Origin: Mucilaginibacter gossypii
GTDB lineage: Bacteria; Bacteroidota; Bacteroidia; Sphingobacteriales; Sphingobacteriaceae
NCBI RefSeq assembly: GCF_900100945.1
Contig: NZ_FNCG01000004.1
Location: forward strand, 496,001-560,000
Direction of reading: 5' to 3'
Length of the DNA stretch: 64,000 bases
The translations under genes were made by a program, and so were the position numbers. The notes beneath the pieces were generated by a model, which searched no databases, was not told where the DNA came from, and saw only the letters and a program-made list of their open reading frames with translations. Below are positions 46,652-54,239 of the stretch, in pieces (within the stretch, counting starts at the first letter, position 1; each line of letters opens with the position of its first letter).

Positions 46652-46696
46652 AAAAAAAAGAAAAACCTTACCGGACGGGTAAGGTTTTTCTTTTTT
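46652..46696. terminator. Bidirectional terminator between tandem paralogues
   Basis: A perfect 12-bp stem AAAAACCTTACC (46661-46672) / GGTAAGGTTTTT (46678-46689) is flanked by A-run and T-run. It can end transcription in either direction between paralogues 1 and 2. Confidence 0.75.
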
Positions 46697-46710
46697 GATA
46701 TTTAAGATAC

Positions 46711-46801
46711 ATCATCCTGAACTTGTTTCAGGATCCCACGAGACAGGCAGACCATGCAAGCTTGCTTAGCAAGTGGGGTGCTGAAGTAAGTTCAGCATGA
46801 T
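46711..46801. repeat. Imperfect inverted repeat 'atcatcctgaacttgtttca'
   Basis: Arms at 46711-46730 and 46782-46801 pair with two mismatches; the centre holds the small palindrome gcaagcttgc. This is one more intergenic palindromic element between genes, here between paralogues 1 and 2. Confidence 0.6.
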
Positions 46802-46821
46802 TATCTTGTTATCAAATAAGG

Positions 46822-47187
46822 TTATTTCTTTTCAACCGATCTTTTCAATACCGAGCTGCTTTTTGAGCCATTGATATCCAGTTCAACGCTAACCGAATCG
46901 CCCATGAATTTGCCTGTATGAGGTATCACGATACCGCTGGTGGCTACTGTAAATGAAAAGTCGGTACCATTGGTTTTGCCTTCTTTAATGTCAACGTCGC
47001 CTTCCGGAGTTAAGGCTGTGCCGGTCAGTTTATCGCCATCAACCTTAAAATTATAAAGCAGTGGGTATTCCTGGCCGTCGCTTGTAACTAATTTGCCTGC
47101 CCATTTGCCGTTAAGATCAGCTATAGCTGCAAGACATATCATAAAGCAGCTTACCAATAAGGTAGTAGTAAAAATCTTTTTTTTCAT
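46822..47187 (-). CDS. Small secreted beta-rich protein, tandem paralogue 2
   Basis: A 121-residue paralogue with signal-like N-terminus (IFTTTLLVSCFMICLAAIAD), then LNGKWAGKLVTSDGQEYPLLYNFKVDGDKLTGTALTPEGDVDIKEGKTNGTDFSFTVATSGIVIPHTGKFMGDSVSVELD. It ends in a serine- and lysine-rich strand (SSSVLKRSVEKK). It has the same strand order as its neighbours. The conserved His in PHTGKF and acidic residues are shared by all three. Function unknown; a lipid or cargo-binding small barrel is possible. Confidence 0.82.
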   Translation of the reverse strand: MKKKIFTTTLLVSCFMICLAAIADLNGKWAGKLVTSDGQEYPLLYNFKVDGDKLTGTALTPEGDVDIKEGKTNGTDFSFTVATSGIVIPHTGKFMGDSVSVELDINGSKSSSVLKRSVEKK

Positions 47188-47298
47188 AAATGTGAATTTT
47201 GGTTTATAAATATAAGCACCTTGATTTCTAGGATGAAATGATTACATGATATTTTATGATGTGAAATTTAAATATCATGTAATTCTTAAATCAGGAAA

Positions 47299-47658
47299 TT
47301 AAGGTTGTTGAGCTCTTTTTAAAGTGCTATGTACTTTTGAACCATTGGCTTCAATATCAACACCTACCGAATCGCCATAGAATTTGCCTGTATGGGCAAT
47401 GTGGATATCTTCGATGCTTACGGTAAATTTGAAACTGTCGCCCGTTATTTTGCCGTCTTCAATCGGCATATCGCCTTTAGGTGTTTTGGCTGTGCCGGTT
47501 AGTTTGTCCCCATCAATCTGAAAATTATAAAGCAATGGATAAATTTCACCGGTTTCTGTTTCAAGCTTGCCTTCCCACTTTCCGGCAATTCCGGCAATGG
47601 CTGCAAAGCAAACCGCAATACAAACTATTACAAGGGCTAAGGTTAAAAAAGTCTTTTT
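47299..47658 (-). CDS. Small secreted beta-rich protein, tandem paralogue 3
   Basis: The third paralogue, 119 residues if started at the ATG at 47658 (MKKTFLTLALVIVCIAVCFAAIAG). Another ATG (47676) is 18 bases upstream. The body, IAGKWEGKLETETGEIYPLLYNFQIDGDKLTGTAKTPKGDMPIEDGKITGDSFKFTVSIEDIHIAHTGKFYGDSVGVDI, aligns end to end with paralogues 1 and 2. Equal length with paralogue 1 supports the later start. Function unknown. All three genes read leftwards. Confidence 0.82.
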   Translation of the reverse strand, partial: KKTFLTLALVIVCIAVCFAAIAGIAGKWEGKLETETGEIYPLLYNFQIDGDKLTGTAKTPKGDMPIEDGKITGDSFKFTVSIEDIHIAHTGKFYGDSVGVDIEANGSKVHSTLKRAQQP

Positions 47659-47956
47659 CATAGCTGTTGTTTTCATCGGTAAATGTAAAATCGATATTAA
47701 ACCAAAACGTAAACTGTACATTAAATTTACTGCCTGCAGTATTATCGATTTATGAACAAAAACTGTACTATAACAGCCAGGTAATTAATGCTGGATTGTT
47801 TTTTTACTTTCATTTGTATTTAGGAGCATTTTTTGACTATCTCTAAATAAATGTTAATGATACATTTCCAATTATTCAAAATGATTGTACCTTTAAATCT
47901 GCATACTAACCGGGCGAAATCCTGTTTCGCTTTTCACTTTTAAACAACCTATAATA

Positions 47957-50173
47957 ATGAAGAAAATTTTTACCGCATTGCTATTGTTGGGTGGTACATA
48001 TCTGGGCGCTTCGGCTCAGGATGTTCAGCTTAACAAAGGCTGGAAATTTGCCGTGGGTGATTCTGCCCAATGGTCGTCCCCAACTTTTAACGATCAAAAC
48101 TGGCAAAACATTGATGTCGCCCATTCCTGGGAACCGCAGGGACACCCTAATTACGATGGCTTCGGCTGGTACCGTATCCACGTAGTAATCCCTTCATCGC
48201 TTAAGGAGAAAGCCTATTTAAAAGATAGCCTCCGCTTAAGCCTGGCCAGTGTTGATGATAACGACGAAGTGTATTTAAACGGAAAGCTTATCGCCAAATA
48301 TGGCGGTCACAGCGGAACCATTAAAGATGGCAATTACGGGCCGCGCACTTATAGTATCCCGGCTTCAGATCCTGCAATTTTGTGGGATAAAGAAAACGTA
48401 CTGGCCATCCGTATTTACGATACCGGGGGCGACGGTGGTATTTACGGCGATAACTTTTCTATTGCCATGGCCGATGTAATGGATCACGTTACAGTTAATA
48501 CCGATGGCGATTTTAGTTTCCAGGAAAATAACAGCCTGGCCAAATCAGTTAAATTGGTAACCACCAATAAATACCAGTACCAGGGTACTTTGGCTTTTAA
48601 AGTTACCGATCCTGAAACGGGCGCCGTAATCTACGAAAAAACAAACCCTGCAAACTTTACCACAGGCAAGCCTTTTACCTATTCGTTTGTGATAGCCCGG
48701 TTAGCAAAAAAATCGTATACCATAGCTTATACTTTTACAGATCAAAAATCTGGTAAAGAGATTGTTAAAACCGAAACTACGCCTTATGTACTTACGCCTT
48801 ACCCATCGCCCAGGCCAAAAATTAACGGAGCCGATGTTTACGGTGCAAGGCCTGGTAACCCTTTCCTTTATCTGATCCCGGCAACCGGTAAAAAGCCGCT
48901 TAACTATAAAGCTGCGGGCTTGCCTGCCGGCTTAACGCTTGATGCTAAAACGGGTATCATTTCGGGTGTGGTAAGCCAAAAGGGAGATTATCCTGTAACG
49001 CTTACCGTTACCAATAGCTTAGGCAATAAAACCAAAACACTAACTATTAGCATTGGCGATAAAATTGGCCTTACCCCGGCCCTTGGCTGGAACAGCTGGA
49101 ATGCCTGGGGCTTGAGCGTTAATGACGAAAAAGTAAAGATCTCGGCTAAAGAAATGTCGGAGAAATTAAGTGCTTATGGCTGGAACTATATCAATATCGA
49201 CGATGGCTGGGAGGCGGAAAACCGTGCTGCCGATGGTGCCATCGTAGCTAACAGTAAGTTTCCGGATATGAAAGGTTTAACTGATTATGTACACAGCCTT
49301 GGCCTGCATACCGGGATTTATTCATCGCCTGGCCCGCGCACCTGCGGCGGCTTTTTGGGCAGCTGGCAGCATGAAGACCAGGATGCCAAAACTTATGCCG
49401 ACTGGGGTTTTGATTATTTAAAATACGACTGGTGCTCCTACTCGGAAGTTACCCCTCCGCATCCCGACCTGCCTGCACTTAAGAAACCATATGAAGTAAT
49501 GCGCACCTCTTTAAATAAGGTAAACCGCGATATTATGTTCAGTTTTTGCCAGTACGGCTGGGGTGATGTTTGGAAATGGGGTGCCGAAACCGGCGGCAAC
49601 AGCTGGCGTACCACCGGCGATATCCAGGATACCTGGAGAAGTATGAGTGATATTGGCTTTAGCCAGGATCCTGCTTCGCCTTACGCTGGTCCGGGGCATT
49701 TTAATGATCCGGATATGCTGGTTGTAGGCAAAGTAGGCTGGGGGCCAAGCCTGCACAATAGCCGTTTAACTTATGATGAGCAATATACCCACATCAGTTT
49801 ATGGAGCCTGCTGTCTGCGCCGCTGTTAATCGGCTGCGATATGGGGCACCTGGACAGGTTTACGCTTAGCCTGTTAACGAATGATGAAGTACTGGCTATT
49901 GACCAGGATGCCTTAGGCAAAGGTGCAAGACAGGCTTCTAAAACAGATGAGCAGCAGATTTGGGTAAAAGAGCTCACCAAAGGCGAAAAAGCAATAGGTT
50001 TCTTTAACACATCTGATAAATATCAAACTGTTAACCTGGAAGCTAATGACAAGCTGTTAAAAGGCTTTACCAAAGCCCGTGATGTTTGGGAACAGAAATA
50101 CCTGATAGCGGTTAACCACAAATATACTTTCAAAATCCCACCGCATGGCGTAAAGCTTATTAGGGTTATGTAA
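47957..50173 (+). CDS. Secreted GH27 alpha-galactosidase with N-terminal jelly-roll and Ig-like domains
   Basis: A 738-residue secreted enzyme. Signal peptide 1-20. Residues about 22-180 form a jelly-roll domain like that of sialidase/GH2 enzymes (NKGWKFAVGDS, NWQNIDVAHSWEPQGHPNYDGFGWYRI). Residues about 288-368 form a putative Ig-like (He_PIG) domain with LPAGLTLDAKTGIISG. The GH27 barrel starts at about 373 (TPALGWNSWNAWG). The nucleophile is Asp491 (YLKYDWCSY) and the acid/base Asp555 (RTTGDIQDTW). A C-terminal beta domain follows. It cleaves terminal alpha-galactose; galactomannan is a likely natural target given the mannan locus 14 kb away. Monocistronic. Confidence 0.93.
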   Translation: MKKIFTALLLLGGTYLGASAQDVQLNKGWKFAVGDSAQWSSPTFNDQNWQNIDVAHSWEPQGHPNYDGFGWYRIHVVIPSSLKEKAYLKDSLRLSLASVDDNDEVYLNGKLIAKYGGHSGTIKDGNYGPRTYSIPASDPAILWDKENVLAIRIYDTGGDGGIYGDNFSIAMADVMDHVTVNTDGDFSFQENNSLAKSVKLVTTNKYQYQGTLAFKVTDPETGAVIYEKTNPANFTTGKPFTYSFVIARLAKKSYTIAYTFTDQKSGKEIVKTETTPYVLTPYPSPRPKINGADVYGARPGNPFLYLIPATGKKPLNYKAAGLPAGLTLDAKTGIISGVVSQKGDYPVTLTVTNSLGNKTKTLTISIGDKIGLTPALGWNSWNAWGLSVNDEKVKISAKEMSEKLSAYGWNYINIDDGWEAENRAADGAIVANSKFPDMKGLTDYVHSLGLHTGIYSSPGPRTCGGFLGSWQHEDQDAKTYADWGFDYLKYDWCSYSEVTPPHPDLPALKKPYEVMRTSLNKVNRDIMFSFCQYGWGDVWKWGAETGGNSWRTTGDIQDTWRSMSDIGFSQDPASPYAGPGHFNDPDMLVVGKVGWGPSLHNSRLTYDEQYTHISLWSLLSAPLLIGCDMGHLDRFTLSLLTNDEVLAIDQDALGKGARQASKTDEQQIWVKELTKGEKAIGFFNTSDKYQTVNLEANDKLLKGFTKARDVWEQKYLIAVNHKYTFKIPPHGVKLIRVM

Positions 50174-50202
50174 GGATTTAGGGTAGGGAGATAAAAAACA
50201 CG

Positions 50203-50284
50203 CGTCGTTGCGAGGTGCGAAGCAATCCCCGATGAGCAGGGCCACCCTGTATAGTTTGGGATTGCTTCGTACCTCGCAATGACG
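50203..50284. repeat. REP-like palindrome, copy B (27-bp arms)
   Basis: The arms at 50203-50229 (cgtcgttgcgaggtgcgaag...) and 50258-50284 (...cttcgtacctcgcaatgacg) pair with two or three mismatches. The right arm is identical to that of copy A at 45518-45544, and the loop shares ccgat(c/g)agcaggg. Confidence 0.78.
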
Positions 50285-50311
50285 CTTTTTATTTGATTAG
50301 CTGATTTTATA

Positions 50312-50545
50312 AAAATCAATTTGGCACATCGTTTCATGTCCCCTCAGGGTCTCTCGCAGAGGACCTTGAGGTTCACTGCGTTTTGGTTAGAACAGCTGAT
50401 CTGGCGTATATCAATCTGCATGACGTATACATCAGGGTCCTCTGCGAGAGACCCTGATGGGACGTTGATAGCAAAAATGGCCTATATCTATTCGATAAAG
50501 GCCATTTTTATATAACGTAGTTTGAAAATCAATTTGGCACATCGT
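50312..50545. mobile_element. Palindromic element flanked by a 21-bp direct repeat
   Basis: Arms at 50338-50365 and 50436-50463 (28 bp) are reverse complements with one mismatch; the right arm unit (50431-50466) is identical to 19541-19576. The whole is bracketed by the exact 21-bp direct repeat aaaatcaatttggcacatcgt at 50312-50332 and 50525-50545. The right-hand copy encodes the last codons and stop of the 50529 gene, so the left copy is a duplicate of the gene's end. This looks like a target-site duplication. The remaining gene-free bases of 50174-50528 show nothing else. Confidence 0.6.
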
Positions 50546-51437
50546 AATGATATACCGGCGAAAAAACTCCTTCACTTGTAGTGTAGTAGCCTTTACCATC
50601 GGGCTGAAAACCTATCGCCTCGCCCTGTTTTTCAACTTTGTAGGTAAGTTCCTGTGGCTTGCGTACCATAGTTTCCCATATGGGTTCGTTATGCTGGCGG
50701 CGCCAGTAGTAAACTTTGTCGTAACTTTTTAGCAGGATCTGCTGCCCGTCTTTAGAGATATCGCCGGCTGTGATCCATTTAAAAGGTTTAAAGCCCGCGA
50801 AGTACAATTTGCAGCGTTTGGTTAATACTGTTGTTGTATTGGCCTGGTATTTTAACGGACTGGTGTAAACCGCAACGGTATCACCCCTTTTACTTACAAT
50901 GATCAATTGCTTGCCTATCGGGTCAATCATCAAAGTTTCAGCATCTTTGGGGCCATCCGGATATTTAAAATCTGCCCGTACAGCTTGTGTGTTTGTAATA
51001 GCCTTATCGCCTGTAGCCCATGATTTTTTTTCGGCCATGCGGTAAACTGTAATATATGGCCTGTTTTGATTGTTATCGCCTATATCGCCAAGGTAAACGT
51101 AGCTTTTACCTTTTTCCGGTCCGGGGCCAACATCAATATCTTCACAATCCTGTACGCCCAGCTTTTGAGTGCTGTCACCCTTAAAATAAATGGTTGATTT
51201 GAGTTTGCCTTCGGCTGTTATAGCAAAAAAACGGCTTGTATCGCCGCTGTCGTTATGTACATAATAGGTGTCGGGGCTAATGGATGACGCCGCAATACCC
51301 GACGTTTCATCCATCTCTTTATCATTTAGGGTGCCTGTAATGTCCTGCCTGTCGAGCAGCCTGTGCTTGGCGAAGGCCCCCATGAAAAGTAGGGATACAA
51401 TGGGTAAGAGTATATTTAATTTTTTTGACCGGCTCAT
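50529..51437 (-). CDS. Secreted beta-propeller-like protein
   Basis: A 302-residue protein with a hydrophobic N-terminus after MSRSKKLNILLPIVSLLFMGAFA (start at ATG 51437; a TTG at 51455 is also in frame). The repeated blade-like patterns (SPDTYYVHNDSGDTSRFFAITAEGKL, KSYVYLGDIGDNNQNRPYITVYRM, and PDGPKDAETLMIDPIGKQLIIVSKRGD) point to a beta-propeller. GDIGDNNQNR is reminiscent of Ca2+-binding loops in secreted propellers of Bacteroidota. I cannot name a family or enzyme. A palindromic element abuts its 3' end. Confidence 0.72.
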   Translation of the reverse strand: MSRSKKLNILLPIVSLLFMGAFAKHRLLDRQDITGTLNDKEMDETSGIAASSISPDTYYVHNDSGDTSRFFAITAEGKLKSTIYFKGDSTQKLGVQDCEDIDVGPGPEKGKSYVYLGDIGDNNQNRPYITVYRMAEKKSWATGDKAITNTQAVRADFKYPDGPKDAETLMIDPIGKQLIIVSKRGDTVAVYTSPLKYQANTTTVLTKRCKLYFAGFKPFKWITAGDISKDGQQILLKSYDKVYYWRRQHNEPIWETMVRKPQELTYKVEKQGEAIGFQPDGKGYYTTSEGVFSPVYHYDVPN

Positions 51438-51573
51438 TCTGTTTCTTGCAAACAATAACGCAAATAAAGCGCATTAGTATGAAGTTGACATTAATTATTT
51501 GATTTTGTTACGACTATATGAAAATTATATAACAAACAGGGCAATGGTACACAATATTCGTACCACGAAACAT

Positions 51574-52017
51574 TTATGCCGATTCAAAGGCATGTAATAA
51601 GGCGCTTTGCCGGAATATTTCTGCAGGGGTACGGTAATCGGCCAGTTCAAGTTCCTGAACATATTTGCAATTGCAGGGGTGCCCGGGTTCAATAAAAACA
51701 GGCATATCATAGCCCAGTTGCTGGTAGTATGGAGTGATGAACGCTTTTACAGGCAGTTCGTTTGCTGCGGAAACAACATTAGGCGTAAGTTTTTTTAAGG
51801 GCTTTAAAAGTATTTTAATTTCACAAAGTTTAAAGTTGTCATAAAGCGGGATCCAGCGTATTACATCGTCAATACTAACTGCTATGGCATTATGTTTTAC
51901 GCCGGTAAGGACGCCAATATTCACTTCGCTATTGTTTAAAAGACTAATGATCATAACCTGCTGACCGATATAACGACTAAAAATCACGAGCTGGGCTATC
52001 ACACTTACTTGTTTCAT
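51574..52017 (-). CDS. Hypothetical protein
   Basis: A 147-residue soluble protein. The N-terminal hydrophobic stretch (VIAQLVIFSRYIGQQVMIISLL) is not a clean signal peptide. The rest includes EIKILLKPLKKLTPNVVSAANELPVKAFITPYYQQLGYDMPVFIEPGHPCNCKYVQELELADYRT. A 'GHPCNC' with two Cys is notable. I do not recognise the family. Similar-looking orphan genes occur in this genus as far as I recall. Confidence 0.6.
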   Translation of the reverse strand: MKQVSVIAQLVIFSRYIGQQVMIISLLNNSEVNIGVLTGVKHNAIAVSIDDVIRWIPLYDNFKLCEIKILLKPLKKLTPNVVSAANELPVKAFITPYYQQLGYDMPVFIEPGHPCNCKYVQELELADYRTPAEIFRQSALLHAFESA

Positions 52018-52330
52018 TTTGCTAATTTTATTAGCAAAATACGGAAATTAGTTAGTAAGATGCAAGGGCGAATGCGAAATGGTTGACATTGATAATGCTA
52101 AACCATGATGTAATAAAATTGCGGTCATGTTCAATGGTACATGCCGAAAGTTTAGTGCAGCGCAATCGGTGGTTAGCCATTTAAGTTTAGTAACTTCATT
52201 GGCTAAGCCCCCCAAATTATATTTACAAGAGGATATAAAGAATTGCTAAAAATATTAGCTTTAATTAAATTAATCTTTATAATTTTATAATTCAGAACTT
52301 TAGTTTATAAAACAAGTAATCTATCTAAAT
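52018..52330. other. AT-rich gene-free stretch before the HAD cassette
   Basis: No gene is seen. The last 130 bases become very AT-rich, like the cassette itself, and hold its promoter. Confidence 0.5.
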
Positions 52331-53221
52331 ATGGAGCAAATAAAAAAAGAAGATATCAATTTCGTGATAACTGATCTTGATGACACAATATGGGATTGGT
52401 TGGAGATGTGGTATCAATCATTTATGCCGTATCTAAATAGAATAGTTGAAGAAACCGGCATTAACATAAATATTTTAAAAAAGGAGTTTAAAGCACTTCA
52501 TGAAAAATATGGAACGACGGAGATGTCGTTTATTTATAAAGAGTTGCCATCTATTAATCAGTCTTTTTATCCGATTTTTGAAGAGGTTGTTGACGGTAAA
52601 AAAAGTATATTACATGAATATAATTCTAATAAAAAAAATAATTTAACTGCTTACGAGGGCGTTATAGACACATTAAAGTTTATTAAAAATCAAGGCAGTA
52701 AAATAGTAGCGTTTACTGAATCAAATGTTTTTTTTACCAAGTATCGTATTAAACACTTAGGTTTAGATACTATTATCGATACCGTATATTCTCCCGAAGG
52801 TTATCAAATTCCTGGTTCGGTTTACAAACACTATTCAGAAGATTATTGGGATCTTAAGCAAACAGAAATTAAAACCTTGCCGAAAGAAACTCGTAAACCT
52901 AATGTTGAAATATTAAATACTATTATTAAAGATTTTAACGCAGATAAAAGTAAAAGTATTTATATTGGAGATAAATTAGATAGAGATATTTATATGGCGC
53001 AGCAAGCTGGTGTTACGAGTGTACATGCGGAATATGGGCATATAATCGACGGTGATAGATATGAGTTGTTAAAGGAAGTTACACATTGGTCACCGGGAGA
53101 TGTGGAAAGAGAGAAGCAATTTAAATCTCAAAAATTAGATATACCCTCTCCCGATTATACTTTAAAATCTTTTGATGAATTAATAACATTATTTCGCTTC
53201 ACTAAGTTTGCAGATGCCTAA
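52331..53221 (+). CDS. HAD-superfamily hydrolase (AT-rich cassette)
   Basis: A 296-residue cytoplasmic HAD hydrolase. Motif I is TDLDDTIWDWLEMW with the nucleophile Asp15 and Asp17. Motif II Thr is in VAFTESN (about 138), motif III Lys in RKPNVE (about 194), and motif IV in YIGDKLDRDIYMAQQAG (about 216-232). The 'YSPEGYQIPGSVYKHYSEDYWDL' cap-type segment is unusual, and an extra C-terminal tail of 40 residues follows. Strong AT bias, many AAA/TTA codons, unlike neighbours, indicates acquisition. The next gene overlaps its end by 14 bases, indicating coupled translation. Confidence 0.83.
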   Translation: MEQIKKEDINFVITDLDDTIWDWLEMWYQSFMPYLNRIVEETGININILKKEFKALHEKYGTTEMSFIYKELPSINQSFYPIFEEVVDGKKSILHEYNSNKKNNLTAYEGVIDTLKFIKNQGSKIVAFTESNVFFTKYRIKHLGLDTIIDTVYSPEGYQIPGSVYKHYSEDYWDLKQTEIKTLPKETRKPNVEILNTIIKDFNADKSKSIYIGDKLDRDIYMAQQAGVTSVHAEYGHIIDGDRYELLKEVTHWSPGDVEREKQFKSQKLDIPSPDYTLKSFDELITLFRFTKFADA

Positions 53222-53705
53222 TCAAAACTCTCGTCAAGGTATTGATAATACTTTAAAAATATGGGAAAAGACTATTGATGTTCAACAGCATTTTAATGAT
53301 ATTGAATTACAAATAAGAAACTATACTTTAACTTTATTTACCGGCATAATGGCTGGAATAGGCTATTTATTAAAGGAAAAAATTAATATAGATCTTCATG
53401 GTTATATTATTCCCTCCTCGGCCATAGCGGCATTAATTGGTATGATAATCATGTGTGCATTTTACTTTATGGACAAATATTGGTACCATAAGCTATTAAA
53501 AGGATCTGTTAAGCATGCATTGGACATCGAAACATTAATTCAATCAACTCATCCTGAGATTAATTTGACTTCAAAAATAGGCGACGCAAGCCATATTAAA
53601 TTTTTTGGATTGAAAGTAGATTCCGATAAAAAATATTGGTTTTTTTACTACCCTTTAATATCTATATTTTTTGTTTTATATATAGCACTTTTAAAATGGG
53701 CTTGA
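53208..53705 (+). CDS. Membrane protein with two or three helices (AT-rich cassette)
   Basis: A 165-residue protein. An N-terminal soluble helix (WEKTIDVQQHFNDIELQIRNYTL) leads into two close transmembrane helices (about residues 38-56 and 66-86). A soluble middle part (WYHKLLKGSVKHALDIETLIQSTHPEINL) follows, with a last hydrophobic segment at about 146-163. This 'VQxHFNDxELxIRNxxLT' start recalls a broad family of small membrane proteins (SLATT- or RipA-like) that I have seen named in defence-type gene neighbourhoods, but I cannot verify it. It overlaps the HAD gene by 14 bases and the next gene by 10 bases. Confidence 0.7.
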   Translation: MQMPNQNSRQGIDNTLKIWEKTIDVQQHFNDIELQIRNYTLTLFTGIMAGIGYLLKEKINIDLHGYIIPSSAIAALIGMIIMCAFYFMDKYWYHKLLKGSVKHALDIETLIQSTHPEINLTSKIGDASHIKFFGLKVDSDKKYWFFYYPLISIFFVLYIALLKWA

Positions 53706-54073
53706 TTAAACCTTACATTCGAAGCATAAAAGTTGTTTTCGGGATACTATTATTAATTGGCTTAACTATTTACGCAGTTAGACGCGAAATTCCGTTGAAA
53801 CGTAATATTCAAGGTTTTGTAAAAGAGAACTTTCCTGTTTATAAAAATTATGAATATATTGATGTGCAACAATTAGGACATTTGGATCTAAAGTCGCAGA
53901 TTCAGTTTGGTATAATTATAAGCCCCCAAGAACTGGATAGGTTGTCGTCATCTGATACGCGTGTGTTTGTTCACAAATTTAGACTCAATGATACATTATA
54001 TAAACTTAATTTGTGTGTTAATTCAAAAGACAGTGTGATTGCTATGGGTAAACCACTAAAAGTTTTATGGTAA
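53696..54073 (+). CDS. Single-pass membrane protein (AT-rich cassette)
   Basis: A 125-residue protein. I chose the ATG at 53696 (MGLIKPYIRS); it overlaps the stop of the previous gene in an ATGGGCTTGA arrangement, indicating coupling. One hydrophobic helix lies at residues 11-28 (VVFGILLLIGLTIYAV), followed by a periplasmic or extracellular part of about 95 residues (RREIPLKRNIQGF, FRLNDTLYKLNLCVNS). Unknown family. It completes a three-gene unit with the HAD enzyme and the other membrane protein. Confidence 0.65.
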   Translation: MGLIKPYIRSIKVVFGILLLIGLTIYAVRREIPLKRNIQGFVKENFPVYKNYEYIDVQQLGHLDLKSQIQFGIIISPQELDRLSSSDTRVFVHKFRLNDTLYKLNLCVNSKDSVIAMGKPLKVLW

Positions 54074-54202
54074 ATTAACTTCCCGTGTTGCGTAATCGTG
54101 CGGTTCTATAAGTAGTCACGGGTATCCGGATCTCAATCCCTCGCTGCATATGCGCCAGTATCTGAAATGTTTTTGGGCGTGGGTCGGCAATGTGCTACCA
54201 AT

Positions 54203-54230
54203 AAAAAAAGGCCTTTTTCAAGGCCCTTTC
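54203..54230. terminator. Terminator between the HAD cassette and the desaturase
   Basis: AAAGGCC / GGCCCTTT stem with a short loop and flanking A- and T-runs, placed between convergent genes; it probably works in both directions. Confidence 0.72.
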
Positions 54231-54239
54231 TCATTTTTA

